A stretch of DNA of 64,000 bases from CAZAYY01 sp964489525 (lineage in GTDB: Bacteria > Chloroflexota > Anaerolineae > Anaerolineales > JABWBV01). Numbering within the stretch: position 1 is the first letter of the stretch; every line of letters begins with the position of its first letter. The stretch lies in the NCBI GenBank assembly GCA_964489525.1, contig CAZAYY010000011.1, positions 62,001 to 126,000 of the forward strand. The letters run 5' to 3'. Under the pieces are notes generated by a model. It ran no database searches, was not told where the DNA came from, and saw nothing but the letters and a program-made list of their open reading frames with translations. Positions 16,782 to 25,096 of the stretch are shown one piece after another. The translations under genes were made by a program, and so were the position numbers.

Positions 16782-17969
16782 TTATGGGCAGGCTGCCCGG
16801 GGTGGCTCGCGCGACTCTTCCCAGCGTTTCCAAAATTCTTCGGTGTAGGCTCGACCAATCGCATCGTTTGTGATGACCAGCGTGTTTTCATCATTGCTGT
16901 TATCCGCATTGTCCGAGAAGTTGAGCGAACCGGTGATGACGATTTTTTCATCAATGATAATGACTTTGTGGTGAAAAGTGCCCGGGTTGGTGTCTTGCTT
17001 AACAGGAACACCCGCACAAAACAGGATGTTCAATTCGCTGAATTCGGTTTCGCTGGCGCGGGTTTCAAAAATACCTTTTACTTCAACCCCACGGTTGGCG
17101 CGTTCAATCATGGCTTGGGCGAGTGGGTCGTGGGTAAAGGAAAAAGCCATGAAGCGGATGCTCTTTTGGGCACTGCGCACAATGGGGATCAGGGCATCAA
17201 TTACATGATCTTCCGAGGCAAAAAGGATAAATATGGGGGTGCCATTGATGGTGACAGCCTGGCTGGCGGTGGTGCTGGGGGAGCGCGGCCCAAACCACCC
17301 AACCCACATTTCTTCAAATTCTAACGCATAAATTTGAGCCACTTCGGGGGAGCGGATCACAATTACGTTGTTGTTGTTGCGGAAGTTGTCGTTTTTGGTC
17401 AGGTTGGTAGAACCTGTCCAGACGGTTTCCTGGTCGAAGATGATGAACTTATTATGCATCAGGGCGGTGCGTCCATCATCTTTAATTTCAATTCCAGCCT
17501 CTTGCAGCATGGCAAACTGGCCGTGCCCGAAATCATCATCTGCACCCAGCCCGTGTTCGTCATCGGTGACCCAGCGAATTTTGACGCCCCGTTCGTGGGC
17601 CCTGATCAGGGCTTCGGCAACCGGGGTAAGGTCGAACTCAAACGCGGCAATGTCAATCGTGCGCCTGGCGCTGTCAATCCGGGCGATCAGCTTTTCTGGA
17701 ATCGAGTTTGTAAGGTCATTTGGATTGTTGATAATGCTCGGGTTGGTAAAATACACATCCCACCATTCGCCTGAGGTAGGCGCAACCACTGCGGTTGGCG
17801 TGGGGGGTGGGGGGTCGGCAAACAGGTTGAGGGGGTCGGCGCCGGTGAGAACGAAAACACCTACCACAATCAGGAAGAGAACGACCACAAGGATGATGAT
17901 GTTGGTAGGTGAAAATAAGCCGCGCCTGGTTTGGGGGGCAGTGGGGGGTGTGGGTGTGGGTGCTGCCAT
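16782..17969 (-). CDS. membrane-anchored phospholipase D-like protein
   Basis: A 395-residue protein with a Pro/Thr-rich N terminus, one transmembrane helix (about residues 24-43, IIILVVVLFLIVVGVFVL), a Pro-rich linker and two PLD domains. Both HKD motifs are present: MHNKFIIFDQETVWTGSTNL (about residue 170) and FHHKVIIIDEKIVITGSLNF (about residue 345). Two HKD sites in one chain fit a phosphodiesterase of the cardiolipin-synthase/nuclease group, with the catalytic part outside the cell. The substrate (lipid or DNA) cannot be decided. It stands alone. Confidence 0.88.
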   Translation of the reverse strand: MAAPTPTPPTAPQTRRGLFSPTNIIILVVVLFLIVVGVFVLTGADPLNLFADPPPPTPTAVVAPTSGEWWDVYFTNPSIINNPNDLTNSIPEKLIARIDSARRTIDIAAFEFDLTPVAEALIRAHERGVKIRWVTDDEHGLGADDDFGHGQFAMLQEAGIEIKDDGRTALMHNKFIIFDQETVWTGSTNLTKNDNFRNNNNVIVIRSPEVAQIYALEFEEMWVGWFGPRSPSTTASQAVTINGTPIFILFASEDHVIDALIPIVRSAQKSIRFMAFSFTHDPLAQAMIERANRGVEVKGIFETRASETEFSELNILFCAGVPVKQDTNPGTFHHKVIIIDEKIVITGSLNFSDNADNSNDENTLVITNDAIGRAYTEEFWKRWEESREPPRAACP

Positions 17970-18064
17970 GGGTTGCTCCTCTCAATGTCAAACAGCCGGG
18001 GTGCCGGCTGTTTGCTGTAGGTTTCATAGGATTATAGTAGGGTTTTGTTTAAAAAGGCACCGTT

Positions 18065-18682
18065 TTATGGGAAAAGATCCAGGGGGTTTACATTTTGCCC
18101 CAGGCGTTTGTCGAAAACGTTCAGGTGGGTATGGTAGCCGCAGTCGCGGTTGCGGCAAGAACGCCCTTGAAAATCGGTTGTGTTGCCCAGGTTGCTCTCT
18201 GTGCCCACCTGGTCGCCCAGGGAAACCGATTCGCCTGCCGCAACACTGTAGACACCATGCAGCATGGTGACCCTGTATACTTCGTTTTCGATCACCAGTG
18301 TGGGGTTCCCCAGGCCGTCGGTATACAGTTCGGTAACGGTGCCGTGAATGGGCGATTTGATCACAGCCCCATTTCCCCCACCCAGGTCAATGGCATAATG
18401 CCCATAAGATTGGCCATGGATACCCTGGGTGATCACATACCAATCATAAGGCGCTGCAAAGGCAGCCGGGTCGGGTGGGGCAGGTGTTGGGGTGGGGGCG
18501 GCCTCTGCCAGCGTTGGAGAAAAGGTAGGTTCGCTGTTGAGCTGCACCATTGTTGGGGGTTGTGGGTTGGTTTGGGCTGCCTGGGCTGTTTCGGGTTCCA
18601 GGTTTAAGAGCAGGTTGATGGCCATGATCAATACCAGCCCGAAAGCGACCACGTTCAATCCATCCAGACGAAATGTTTTCAT
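18065..18682 (-). CDS. M23-family peptidase (LytM-type) with N-terminal membrane anchor
   Basis: A 205-residue exported protein. The start at 18682 (MKTFRLDGLN) has GGGAGGG eight bases upstream. A hydrophobic segment near residues 8-26 is a signal or anchor, then a Thr/Pro-rich linker, then the M23 domain. Metal and catalytic residues are visible: HYAIDLG (HxxxD), MLHGVYS and HTHLNVF (HxH). It probably cuts peptidoglycan cross-bridges. A clean promoter lies at 18816-18844 with a LexA-like palindrome just downstream of the -10 box, so it may be damage-induced. Confidence 0.85.
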   Translation of the reverse strand: MKTFRLDGLNVVAFGLVLIMAINLLLNLEPETAQAAQTNPQPPTMVQLNSEPTFSPTLAEAAPTPTPAPPDPAAFAAPYDWYVITQGIHGQSYGHYAIDLGGGNGAVIKSPIHGTVTELYTDGLGNPTLVIENEVYRVTMLHGVYSVAAGESVSLGDQVGTESNLGNTTDFQGRSCRNRDCGYHTHLNVFDKRLGQNVNPLDLFP

Positions 18683-18801
18683 AAAACAAACCCTCCCTGA
18701 ATACAAGGGTAAATTACCCAGGCCAATGCCTGGAAAAAATTGGAGTTGGGCGAAGAACTCCAGGGAGACGGTGCCTAATCATACCCTGACCAGGGATAAT
18801 C

Positions 18802-18844
18802 AGAACACTTGTTCTATTATAGCGCAAATGGGGAAATGTGTAAA
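18802..18844 (-). promoter_or_regulatory. M23 gene promoter with GAAC-N4-GTTC palindrome (LexA-box-like)
   Basis: On the minus strand TTTACA (18844-18839), 17 bases, TATAAT (18821-18816), then the perfect palindrome AGAACA-CT-TGTTCT (18802-18815) at the transcript start. The core GAAC-N4-GTTC matches the Bacillus-type LexA operator (CGAAC-N4-GTTCG) except for the outermost bases. The boxes are seen; LexA binding is inferred. The leader to the start codon is about 125 bases. Confidence 0.55.
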
Positions 18845-18917
18845 GTGTTTAATCAGGGGTTTCTTCAAATCAAAATGAATGGAAATCAGGTCCATTAGAA
18901 AGATAGGGGAGAAAAAC

Positions 18918-18946
18918 AAAAACCGGCAAAATATGCCGGTTTTTTG
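18918..18946 (-). terminator. terminator of tRNA-Lys
   Basis: An 8-bp stem AACCGGCA/TGCCGGTT (18921-18928 with 18934-18941) with T-runs on both strands, seven bases past the tRNA 3' end on the minus strand. Confidence 0.85.
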
Positions 18947-18952
18947 AGAGAG

Positions 18953-19024
18953 TGAGCGCGGAAGGACTCGAACCTTCAACCAATGGCTTAAAAGGCCACT
19001 GCTCTGCCATTGAGCTACGCGCCC
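18953..19024 (-). tRNA. tRNA-Lys (anticodon TTT)
   Basis: Minus-strand cloverleaf: acceptor GGGCGCG with CGCGCTC (one G-T pair), D arm GCTC-AATGGCA-GAGC, anticodon stem GTGGC/GCCAT around loop CTTTTAA, T arm GAAGG-TTCGAGT-CCTTC, discriminator A. No CCA is encoded. Confidence 0.95.
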
Positions 19025-19191
19025 GTTGTTTTGGCGGTTTAGCGCGAAGGATTGTAACACGCCGCGTGGGATGCGTCAACATTTTTTGCCTCAATTTGCC
19101 TGGCCCTGGAAGCCACAAATTATCTGGAGGCTGCCTAAACGCGTTTTTGGGCTGCTGCACCCCAACTTGCCCATTCATTTGAAATTGACTC

Positions 19192-19219
19192 TTGACATAT
19201 CCATTTGAAAGGGTAAGAT
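19192..19219 (+). promoter_or_regulatory. thioredoxin gene promoter
   Basis: TTGACA (19192-19197) and TAAGAT (19214-19219) are 16 bases apart; the leader to the TTG start at 19279 is about 53 bases. Confidence 0.6.
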
Positions 19220-19278
19220 TGTCTGGGGACACCAGTGCTGGTTTTCCTGGATTTTTTTGGGTTATTTTGGAGGTTATT

Positions 19279-19605
19279 TTGAGCGATATTACCCATATCA
19301 ATGCCGATGTGTTTGAAAATGAGGTATTAAAATCTGCTACCCCGGTTGTGGTGGATTTCAGCGCGGTGTGGTGTGGTCCGTGCAAAATGCTCGACCCGGT
19401 CGTGAAGCAGTTAGCGGGGGAGTGGGCTGGCAAAGTAAAGGTAGTTAAAATTGATGTGGACCACAACCCGGAATTGGCAATGGCTTACCAGGTGATGAGT
19501 GTGCCCACCTTGATGTTGTTTGTTGGGGGCCAACCAAAAGAACGGATGATTGGCTTCAAACCCAAGCAGCAAATCGAAAAGCTGTTTTTACCCCATCTCA
19601 ATTGA
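19279..19605 (+). CDS. trxA: thioredoxin
   Basis: A 108-residue classical thioredoxin, the main cytoplasmic dithiol reductant. The active site VWCGPCKML, the buried Asp (VVVDFSA) and the cis-Pro (VMSVPTLMLF) are all present. I start it at the TTG at 19279 because GGAGG lies five bases upstream and the product then has the normal length; the frame runs upstream through the promoter. It converges with the histidine kinase gene, 11 bases between stops. Confidence 0.92.
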   Translation: MSDITHINADVFENEVLKSATPVVVDFSAVWCGPCKMLDPVVKQLAGEWAGKVKVVKIDVDHNPELAMAYQVMSVPTLMLFVGGQPKERMIGFKPKQQIEKLFLPHLN

Positions 19606-19616
19606 AGACGACAGGT

Positions 19617-21047
19617 TCAGCCTGCCGGTAAAGCGAATGTCACCCGGCTGCCCTGGCCTGGCTGACTGCTGATTTGGATGCTTCCGCCCTGGTTTTCAAC
19701 CAGGGCTTTTGCTATTGACAGGCCGAGGCCAAACCCTGGCATCGTGTTCGACTCTGCCCGGTAAAACCGGTCGAAAACATGAACCAGCACCTCTTGAGGA
19801 ATTCCGGGGCCTTGGTCTTGAACGCTGAACTGAACCTGGTTCCCCAGGCGTTCGGCTGCCAGGGTAATGTTTCCGGTGGAGTGCTTTAGCGCGTTGTCGA
19901 GCAGGATGAGCAATATTTGTTTGACTACATCCCGGTCGCTGAGCACGGTGATTTCTTTAACCTGTTGGGTGATGTTGCGCTGGGGTGCCAGCAGGCCAAC
20001 CTGGCGCACCACCTCGGCGCACATGGTTTTTACGTCCACAGGCTCCAGCCGGGGAGCTGCCTGGCCTGCATCTGCCCGGGCGAGAACCAGCAAATCGTTC
20101 ACCAGGCGAATCAGGCGGTCGCTTTCATCCACCATGTCGTTCAGGATGTCTGCCTGGATTTCTGGCGCAGGGGGGGGCTGGCGGTTGAGCAGGCCCAGGT
20201 TGCCGCGAATGGTGGTCAGGGGGGTGCGCAGTTCGTGGGAAACATCGGCAACAAACCTGCGTTGCAAATCCAACGCACGCCGGATGTTTTGATAAGCCTC
20301 TTCCACCCGTGCCAACATGGTGTTAAAAGTGGTCGCGAGCTGGCCGACCTCGTCCTGAGGGCCCTGGTATTCCACCCTGCGGGTGAAGTCTTGTTCGCGC
20401 CCAATGGTTTGGGCGGTTTGGGTGATGGTTTGAATGGGGCCAAGGGTGGCCCCGGCAATGAACCAGCCCGCGCCAAAGGCAATGCCCAGGGTAACCACGC
20501 CCGCTGTCAATAGGGTGCGTCCCAGGCTGGCCAGGGAGCGGTTGCGCTCGGTGAGTGAACGGGCAATTTGCACAATTCCAGCCAAATCCCCATTTCTCAA
20601 AATGGGCACATTGTAAACCAGGTAGCTTTCCTGGTTATAGATGACCGTTTCCCACCAGGGATACCGTTCATTTTGCAGGATGGCCAACCCTTCCTGGCTG
20701 AGGGGCAAGGCTTCATCCACCCCCCCAAACGGACTGGCGGCCAGGATGCCGCTGCTGTCCAGCACCCGCACAATCTCACGCTCGCGCAATTTGCGGAACG
20801 CTTCATCACCGGTGAGGTTTTCCAGGGGGAGGCTCTGTGGGGGTTCGGGGCGTGGTGCGATGTTGAACGGCGAGAAACTGCCCCGGGCAATCGATTCGAC
20901 CAGTGGGTTGCCGCTCAGAACCAGGTCTTGTTTCAGGGATTCCAGGGTGGTCTGGGCCTGGCGTGTATACAGGGCAACCCCAAAAATCCCCAATGTGAGC
21001 GCCAGGATGGCGCTGTATAACAGGGTGAGTCGCAGGCGGATGGACAT
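19617..21047 (-). CDS. HAMP-domain sensor histidine kinase
   Basis: A 476-residue membrane kinase. Helix 1 (residues 5-24), an extracellular sensor region of about 140 residues, helix 2 (about 175-195), HAMP, then HisKA with FVADVSHELRTPLTTIRGN (phospho-acceptor His) and HATPase_c with N box LLDNALKHS, G1 DQGPGIP and G2 GFGLGLSIAK. All kinase residues are present. It is two bases downstream of its partner response regulator in the same operon. The signal is unknown; the layout resembles CusS/BaeS-type envelope sensors. Confidence 0.92.
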   Translation of the reverse strand: MSIRLRLTLLYSAILALTLGIFGVALYTRQAQTTLESLKQDLVLSGNPLVESIARGSFSPFNIAPRPEPPQSLPLENLTGDEAFRKLREREIVRVLDSSGILAASPFGGVDEALPLSQEGLAILQNERYPWWETVIYNQESYLVYNVPILRNGDLAGIVQIARSLTERNRSLASLGRTLLTAGVVTLGIAFGAGWFIAGATLGPIQTITQTAQTIGREQDFTRRVEYQGPQDEVGQLATTFNTMLARVEEAYQNIRRALDLQRRFVADVSHELRTPLTTIRGNLGLLNRQPPPAPEIQADILNDMVDESDRLIRLVNDLLVLARADAGQAAPRLEPVDVKTMCAEVVRQVGLLAPQRNITQQVKEITVLSDRDVVKQILLILLDNALKHSTGNITLAAERLGNQVQFSVQDQGPGIPQEVLVHVFDRFYRAESNTMPGFGLGLSIAKALVENQGGSIQISSQPGQGSRVTFALPAG

Positions 21048-21049
21048 CC

Positions 21050-21730
21050 TTATGCCTCCCTCAATACATACCCCACGCCGCGCACGGTGTGGATCAGGCG
21101 GGGTTCGCCATTTGCTTCGGTTTTCTTGCGCAGGTAGCCCACATAGACTTCCAACACGTTTTCATCGCCGCCAAAATCGTATCCCCAAACATTGTGCAGC
21201 AGTTGGGCCCGCTCCAAAACCTGGCGGGGATGGCGCATAAAGTACTTTAACAGTTCAAACTCAGTCAGGGTCAGTTCGAGGCGGGTTTCGCCTCGGGTAA
21301 CCGAGTGGGTGAACAGGTCCAGGCGTAAGTCTGCAAACACCAGAGGTTGGTCGGGACGGTCACTTTCTGCCCGGCGCAGCAAGGCATGGACGCGCGCCAC
21401 CAGTTCAGCGGGTGCAAAGGGTTTTACCAGGTAGTCGTCTGCGCCGCTTTCCAGGCCTTCGACCCGGTTTTCTAAAGCATCGCGCGCGGTGAGCATTAAT
21501 ACGAACACTTTATTCTTCTCCGCTCGAAGCTGCTGCAGCACGGCCATGCCATCCATTTTGGGCATCATCCAATCCAGGATGAGGATATCTGGTTTGTGAT
21601 GGTCCACTTGCTCCAGGGCTTCGCGCCCGTTGGAAGCCGTAATGACCTGCAAGCCCTCATATACCAGGGTGCGCTGGAGCATTTTGAGCAGTTTTTGATC
21701 ATCATCCACAATCAATACGGTTGCCATCAT
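21050..21730 (-). CDS. OmpR/PhoB-family response regulator
   Basis: A two-domain transcription factor of about 226 residues. The receiver domain has the acidic pocket VDDD, phospho-Asp in ILDWMMPKMDG, Thr in MLTARD and Lys in VKPFAPAEL; the C-terminal winged helix has LTLTEFELLKYFMRHPRQVL and VYVGYLRKK. The start is one of two adjacent ATGs (21730 or 21727) behind AAGGAAAAGG; an upstream ATG at 21766 is less likely. First gene of the two-component operon. Confidence 0.93.
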   Translation of the reverse strand: MMATVLIVDDDQKLLKMLQRTLVYEGLQVITASNGREALEQVDHHKPDILILDWMMPKMDGMAVLQQLRAEKNKVFVLMLTARDALENRVEGLESGADDYLVKPFAPAELVARVHALLRRAESDRPDQPLVFADLRLDLFTHSVTRGETRLELTLTEFELLKYFMRHPRQVLERAQLLHNVWGYDFGGDENVLEVYVGYLRKKTEANGEPRLIHTVRGVGYVLREA

Positions 21731-21975
21731 CCTTTTCCTTGGCACGTTTGCGTCTGTTGGAATCACCCCAACCGGCTTGCACCTGGGCGTTGTTCAGATT
21801 CCATACCTGCATGATACCCCCAATCATTGAGAAATACCTGTGAAAATCGGGGCAATTTTCCCGGCTTCTCAACAACCTCTCAGGGTTCTCTTGGGTAATC
21901 CACAGTTGCGGGTTCTAGAATAAAGTCAAACAGATTTGACCGACCCCTACAAGGGCACTGCAATACCGAGGGCAT

Positions 21976-22767
21976 ATGAACCACCCACTCAGTCACATGA
22001 TTCGCAAATTCAACCGGTTTGAGTTGAAATACCTGACTTCTCTTCAACGCGCAGAAGAATTCAAGCAAGACCTGGCTGCTTACCTGGTTCCCGATGACCA
22101 TGGCGGCATCCAGGGGGGCTACGGTGTGGCCAGCCTGTATTATGACAGCCCGGACCGCCGTTTTTTCTGGGAAAAGGTGGATGGGATTAAGTTCCGGCGA
22201 AAACTGCGCATTCGCTATTATGAAAACAACCTGCCTTTGGAATCTACATCGCCCGTGTTTGTGGAAATCAAGCAGCGTACTGACCGGGTTTTACAAAAGC
22301 GCCGGGTTGTGCTGCCGTACCACGAGGCGCTCACCATGTGCGCCGGGCGGGAATTTCCGGCGCAATACGCGCCGCAAGACAGGCCCGTTTTGGAAGAAAT
22401 GATGGATATGCTCTGGTCGTATAACCTGAGTCCAGCCAGCATCATTCGCTACCAGCGCCAGGCGTTCATGGGCATGGCTTACGATACCGGGCTGCGGGTG
22501 ACATTTGACACCAATCTCCAATACCAGGTGAACCCTTACGACCCGGATGCCCTGCGGTTGGATGGGCTGCAAAACTGCCTGCCGCTTTTTCCGCCCAATT
22601 GGGCGGTGATTGAAATCAAGGTCAATGAACGTATTCCTTACTGGCTGACTGAGCTGACTGCCGCCCACAATCTCTCTCTGGTGCGGGTGAGCAAATACTG
22701 CCGCAGCATTGAGCTTTCGCAAAACCTGGCGTTTGCCAGCAGGCTGTCGGCAATTCTAACCGTATGA
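21976..22767 (+). CDS. VTC-domain (polyphosphate polymerase-like) protein
   Basis: A 263-residue cytoplasmic protein with the VTC tunnel fold of the CYTH/triphosphate tunnel superfamily: RFELKYLTSLQRAEEF, GYGVASLYYDSPDRRFFWEK, RRKLRIRYYE, VFVEIKQRTDRVLQKRR, IIRYQRQAFMG and WAVIEIKVNERIPYWL give the alternating Arg/Lys/Glu lining of the tunnel. In yeast the domain makes polyphosphate; in bacteria the activity is presumed. It heads a three-gene operon with a DUF4956 membrane protein and a CotH protein, an association seen across many bacteria. Confidence 0.88.
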   Translation: MNHPLSHMIRKFNRFELKYLTSLQRAEEFKQDLAAYLVPDDHGGIQGGYGVASLYYDSPDRRFFWEKVDGIKFRRKLRIRYYENNLPLESTSPVFVEIKQRTDRVLQKRRVVLPYHEALTMCAGREFPAQYAPQDRPVLEEMMDMLWSYNLSPASIIRYQRQAFMGMAYDTGLRVTFDTNLQYQVNPYDPDALRLDGLQNCLPLFPPNWAVIEIKVNERIPYWLTELTAAHNLSLVRVSKYCRSIELSQNLAFASRLSAILTV

Positions 22768-22802
22768 TTGCGAAATATTTTTTATAAAAGGATAGGATTC
22801 CC

Positions 22803-23483
22803 ATGGACATTTTTGCTTTTGAAGATTTAACAGGTGTTTTTTCGGTTACGGATGTGGTCATTAGCCTGGTGCTCAGTTTTGTGTTGTGCACTTTTATTGG
22901 CTATGTATACCAGATCACCCACAAAGGGGCTTCGTATACCCAGAGTTTTGTGCATACGCTGGTGCTTAACGGGATGGTGGTTGCCATTGTGATGCTGGTG
23001 ATCGGCTCGAACATTGCCCGGGCTTTCGCGCTGGTTGGGTCGCTCTCCATTATTCGCTTTCGCAATGCCGTCAAAGAAACCCGTGATGTTGGCTTTATTT
23101 TCTTTTCAATGGCCATTGGCATGGCTGTTGGGACCAAGTTCTACCTGCTGGCTGTGATTGCCGCCATCGTCATTGGACTGCTGGTGCTGCTGATGACCCG
23201 CTTTAACTTCTTTGCCCGCAAGGTGGTCAGCCAGATTTTGCGCATCCAGGTGCCGAATGATGCCCCTTTTGACACGCTTTTTGAAGGACTGTTTCTTAAA
23301 TATTCCAGCAGTTCAGAATTAATCAGCGTGGACAGTGCGCATGGCGGGATGCTGACCGAACTGACCTACAGCCTGGCGTTGAAAAACCAGGCCAAACTGC
23401 AGGAATTTTTATCGGAGTTAAAGCGGTTGAACGGCAACAATAAAGTCAGCCTGATTGCTGGCTATAACAGCACAGATCTTTAA
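22803..23483 (+). CDS. DUF4956 membrane protein
   Basis: A 226-residue protein with four hydrophobic helices in the first 135 residues and a soluble C-terminal domain (about 140-226). RSFALVGSLSIIRFR-type and VKETRDVGFIFFSMAIGMAV segments are typical of DUF4956. Function is unknown. It begins 35 bases after the VTC gene and ends 14 bases before the CotH gene, so the three are one transcription unit; a role in secreting or anchoring the cluster's product is a guess. Confidence 0.88.
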   Translation: MDIFAFEDLTGVFSVTDVVISLVLSFVLCTFIGYVYQITHKGASYTQSFVHTLVLNGMVVAIVMLVIGSNIARAFALVGSLSIIRFRNAVKETRDVGFIFFSMAIGMAVGTKFYLLAVIAAIVIGLLVLLMTRFNFFARKVVSQILRIQVPNDAPFDTLFEGLFLKYSSSSELISVDSAHGGMLTELTYSLALKNQAKLQEFLSELKRLNGNNKVSLIAGYNSTDL

Positions 23484-23497
23484 GCGGAGGTGTTCCC

Positions 23498-25084
23498 ATG
23501 CGGATGATACTGCGCAGACATTACCCTTTGTTGATTGCCCTGCTGGTGGTGATGGGCGGGCTTCTGTTCGGGTTGGGCACCGTCCGAATTCAGGCCTACA
23601 CGGTTTCCGGCGCGCTCCAGGTGACTGCCCAGCCTGCTGTGGGTGGGTACGATATTTCCGGTGACGTTGCTCTGTTTGATGATTCGGTTGTCCACAGCAT
23701 CCAGCTCTTGATGGATGAAGCAGATTACCAGGAAATGATCACCACCTACCAGGTTACCGGTGAAAAGGAATATTTTCATGCCGATATTGTGATTGATGGT
23801 GTGAAGATTGCTGATGTGGGTGTACGGCTGCGGGGCAACGCCTCTTTGCGCACAGCCTTAGGGGGAGCGCTGGCCGGGCAAAGGCCTGGGGCTATGTTAG
23901 ATAGGTTAGGGCAGGGGATGGGCAATCCACCCGACCCGGAAAACCTGCCCAACCTGCAAAACATGCCGGTTCCAGAGAACCTGCCGCGTGGCTTTAACCC
24001 GGGGGATGGCCAAAGCCCACCTGCCCTACCAAACATGCCCAACCAGCCCGGTGCCCAGGGCAACCGGATGGACGGGCCGTTTGGAGCCGCATCCACCGAC
24101 ACCACGGTCAAAATCCCCTTGCAAATTAAGTTTGACGAATTTGTTTCCGGGCAGAGCTACCAGGGGTATACCCGCTTTGCCATCCGCACCTACGGAACTT
24201 CTGGCGATGCCGCCATGCTGCAAGAACCGGTGACCAACGCCATGGCCAGCCTGGCTGGCCTGCCTGTCACCCAGGCTGCTTATACCGGGTTTCGATTGAA
24301 CGATGGCGAAGAACTGCTTTACACCATTTCGGAGCTAATTGATGAAAGTTACCTGGAAAAGCATTTTGAATATTCCGATGGGGTCTTGTTCAAGGCCGAA
24401 GTGGGGTCTACAATGAGCTACCAGGGGGAGGACCCTACCGTTTACGATAACAGTTTTAGCCAGCAAACCCGCAATGGCGAGGCAGATATGGCCGGGTTGA
24501 TTGACTTCATTCGTTTTGTCAATTCTGCTGATGATGAAACGTTTGCGGCAGAACTGCCCGAGCGTTTCGACGTGGCGTCTTTTGCGGCTTACCTGGCCTT
24601 GAACAACCTGCTGGTGAATTATGACGCCATTGTGGGCATGAACAACAACTATTACCTGTATTTTGACGACCAAACAGGATTGGTAACGCTGCTCATGTGG
24701 GATGGCAATGAGAGCCTGGGGCGGTTGGGCGGCGGTGGGACGGCTGCCGCGACCTACGATTTGTATTACACCAACACAGGTCAGCCAATGATGGGCCCAC
24801 GAATGGGCGGCGAAAATCAGCTTGCCACCCGTTTCCTGGAAACCCCTGCCTTCAAGGCGCTCTACGAGGAAAAACTGGCCGAGATTTACCGCACTGTGTT
24901 TTTAAGCGGGGCGATTGTGGCCCAGGTGAACGAATATGCCAACCTGGTGCTGCAGGTTAACCCCGAGCGCAGCCTGGTGGTTGAAGAAAACTACAATACA
25001 GCCGTTCAAAATATATTGGATTTCCTTGCCGGGCGCAGCGAATACCTGGCCAGCACGGCGCTGCTTGGGCAGGTTGAGCCGTGA
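23498..25084 (+). CDS. CotH-kinase-family secreted protein
   Basis: A 528-residue exported protein: N-terminal hydrophobic segment (residues 8-27), an N-terminal beta region ending in IADVGVRLRGNAS, an insertion very rich in Pro/Asn (about 140-195, repeated NLPNLQNMPVPENLP-like), then the CotH fold with IPLQIKFDEFVSGQSYQGYT, LAGLPVTQAAYTGFRLN and MNNNYYLYFDD followed by LLMWDGNESLG, which holds the metal/ATP site. Spore CotH is a protein kinase; here it is likely an envelope kinase. It has GGAGGTG before the start and follows DUF4956 directly. Confidence 0.88.
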   Translation: MRMILRRHYPLLIALLVVMGGLLFGLGTVRIQAYTVSGALQVTAQPAVGGYDISGDVALFDDSVVHSIQLLMDEADYQEMITTYQVTGEKEYFHADIVIDGVKIADVGVRLRGNASLRTALGGALAGQRPGAMLDRLGQGMGNPPDPENLPNLQNMPVPENLPRGFNPGDGQSPPALPNMPNQPGAQGNRMDGPFGAASTDTTVKIPLQIKFDEFVSGQSYQGYTRFAIRTYGTSGDAAMLQEPVTNAMASLAGLPVTQAAYTGFRLNDGEELLYTISELIDESYLEKHFEYSDGVLFKAEVGSTMSYQGEDPTVYDNSFSQQTRNGEADMAGLIDFIRFVNSADDETFAAELPERFDVASFAAYLALNNLLVNYDAIVGMNNNYYLYFDDQTGLVTLLMWDGNESLGRLGGGGTAAATYDLYYTNTGQPMMGPRMGGENQLATRFLETPAFKALYEEKLAEIYRTVFLSGAIVAQVNEYANLVLQVNPERSLVVEENYNTAVQNILDFLAGRSEYLASTALLGQVEP

Positions 25085-25096
25085 AATGCTAAAGGG

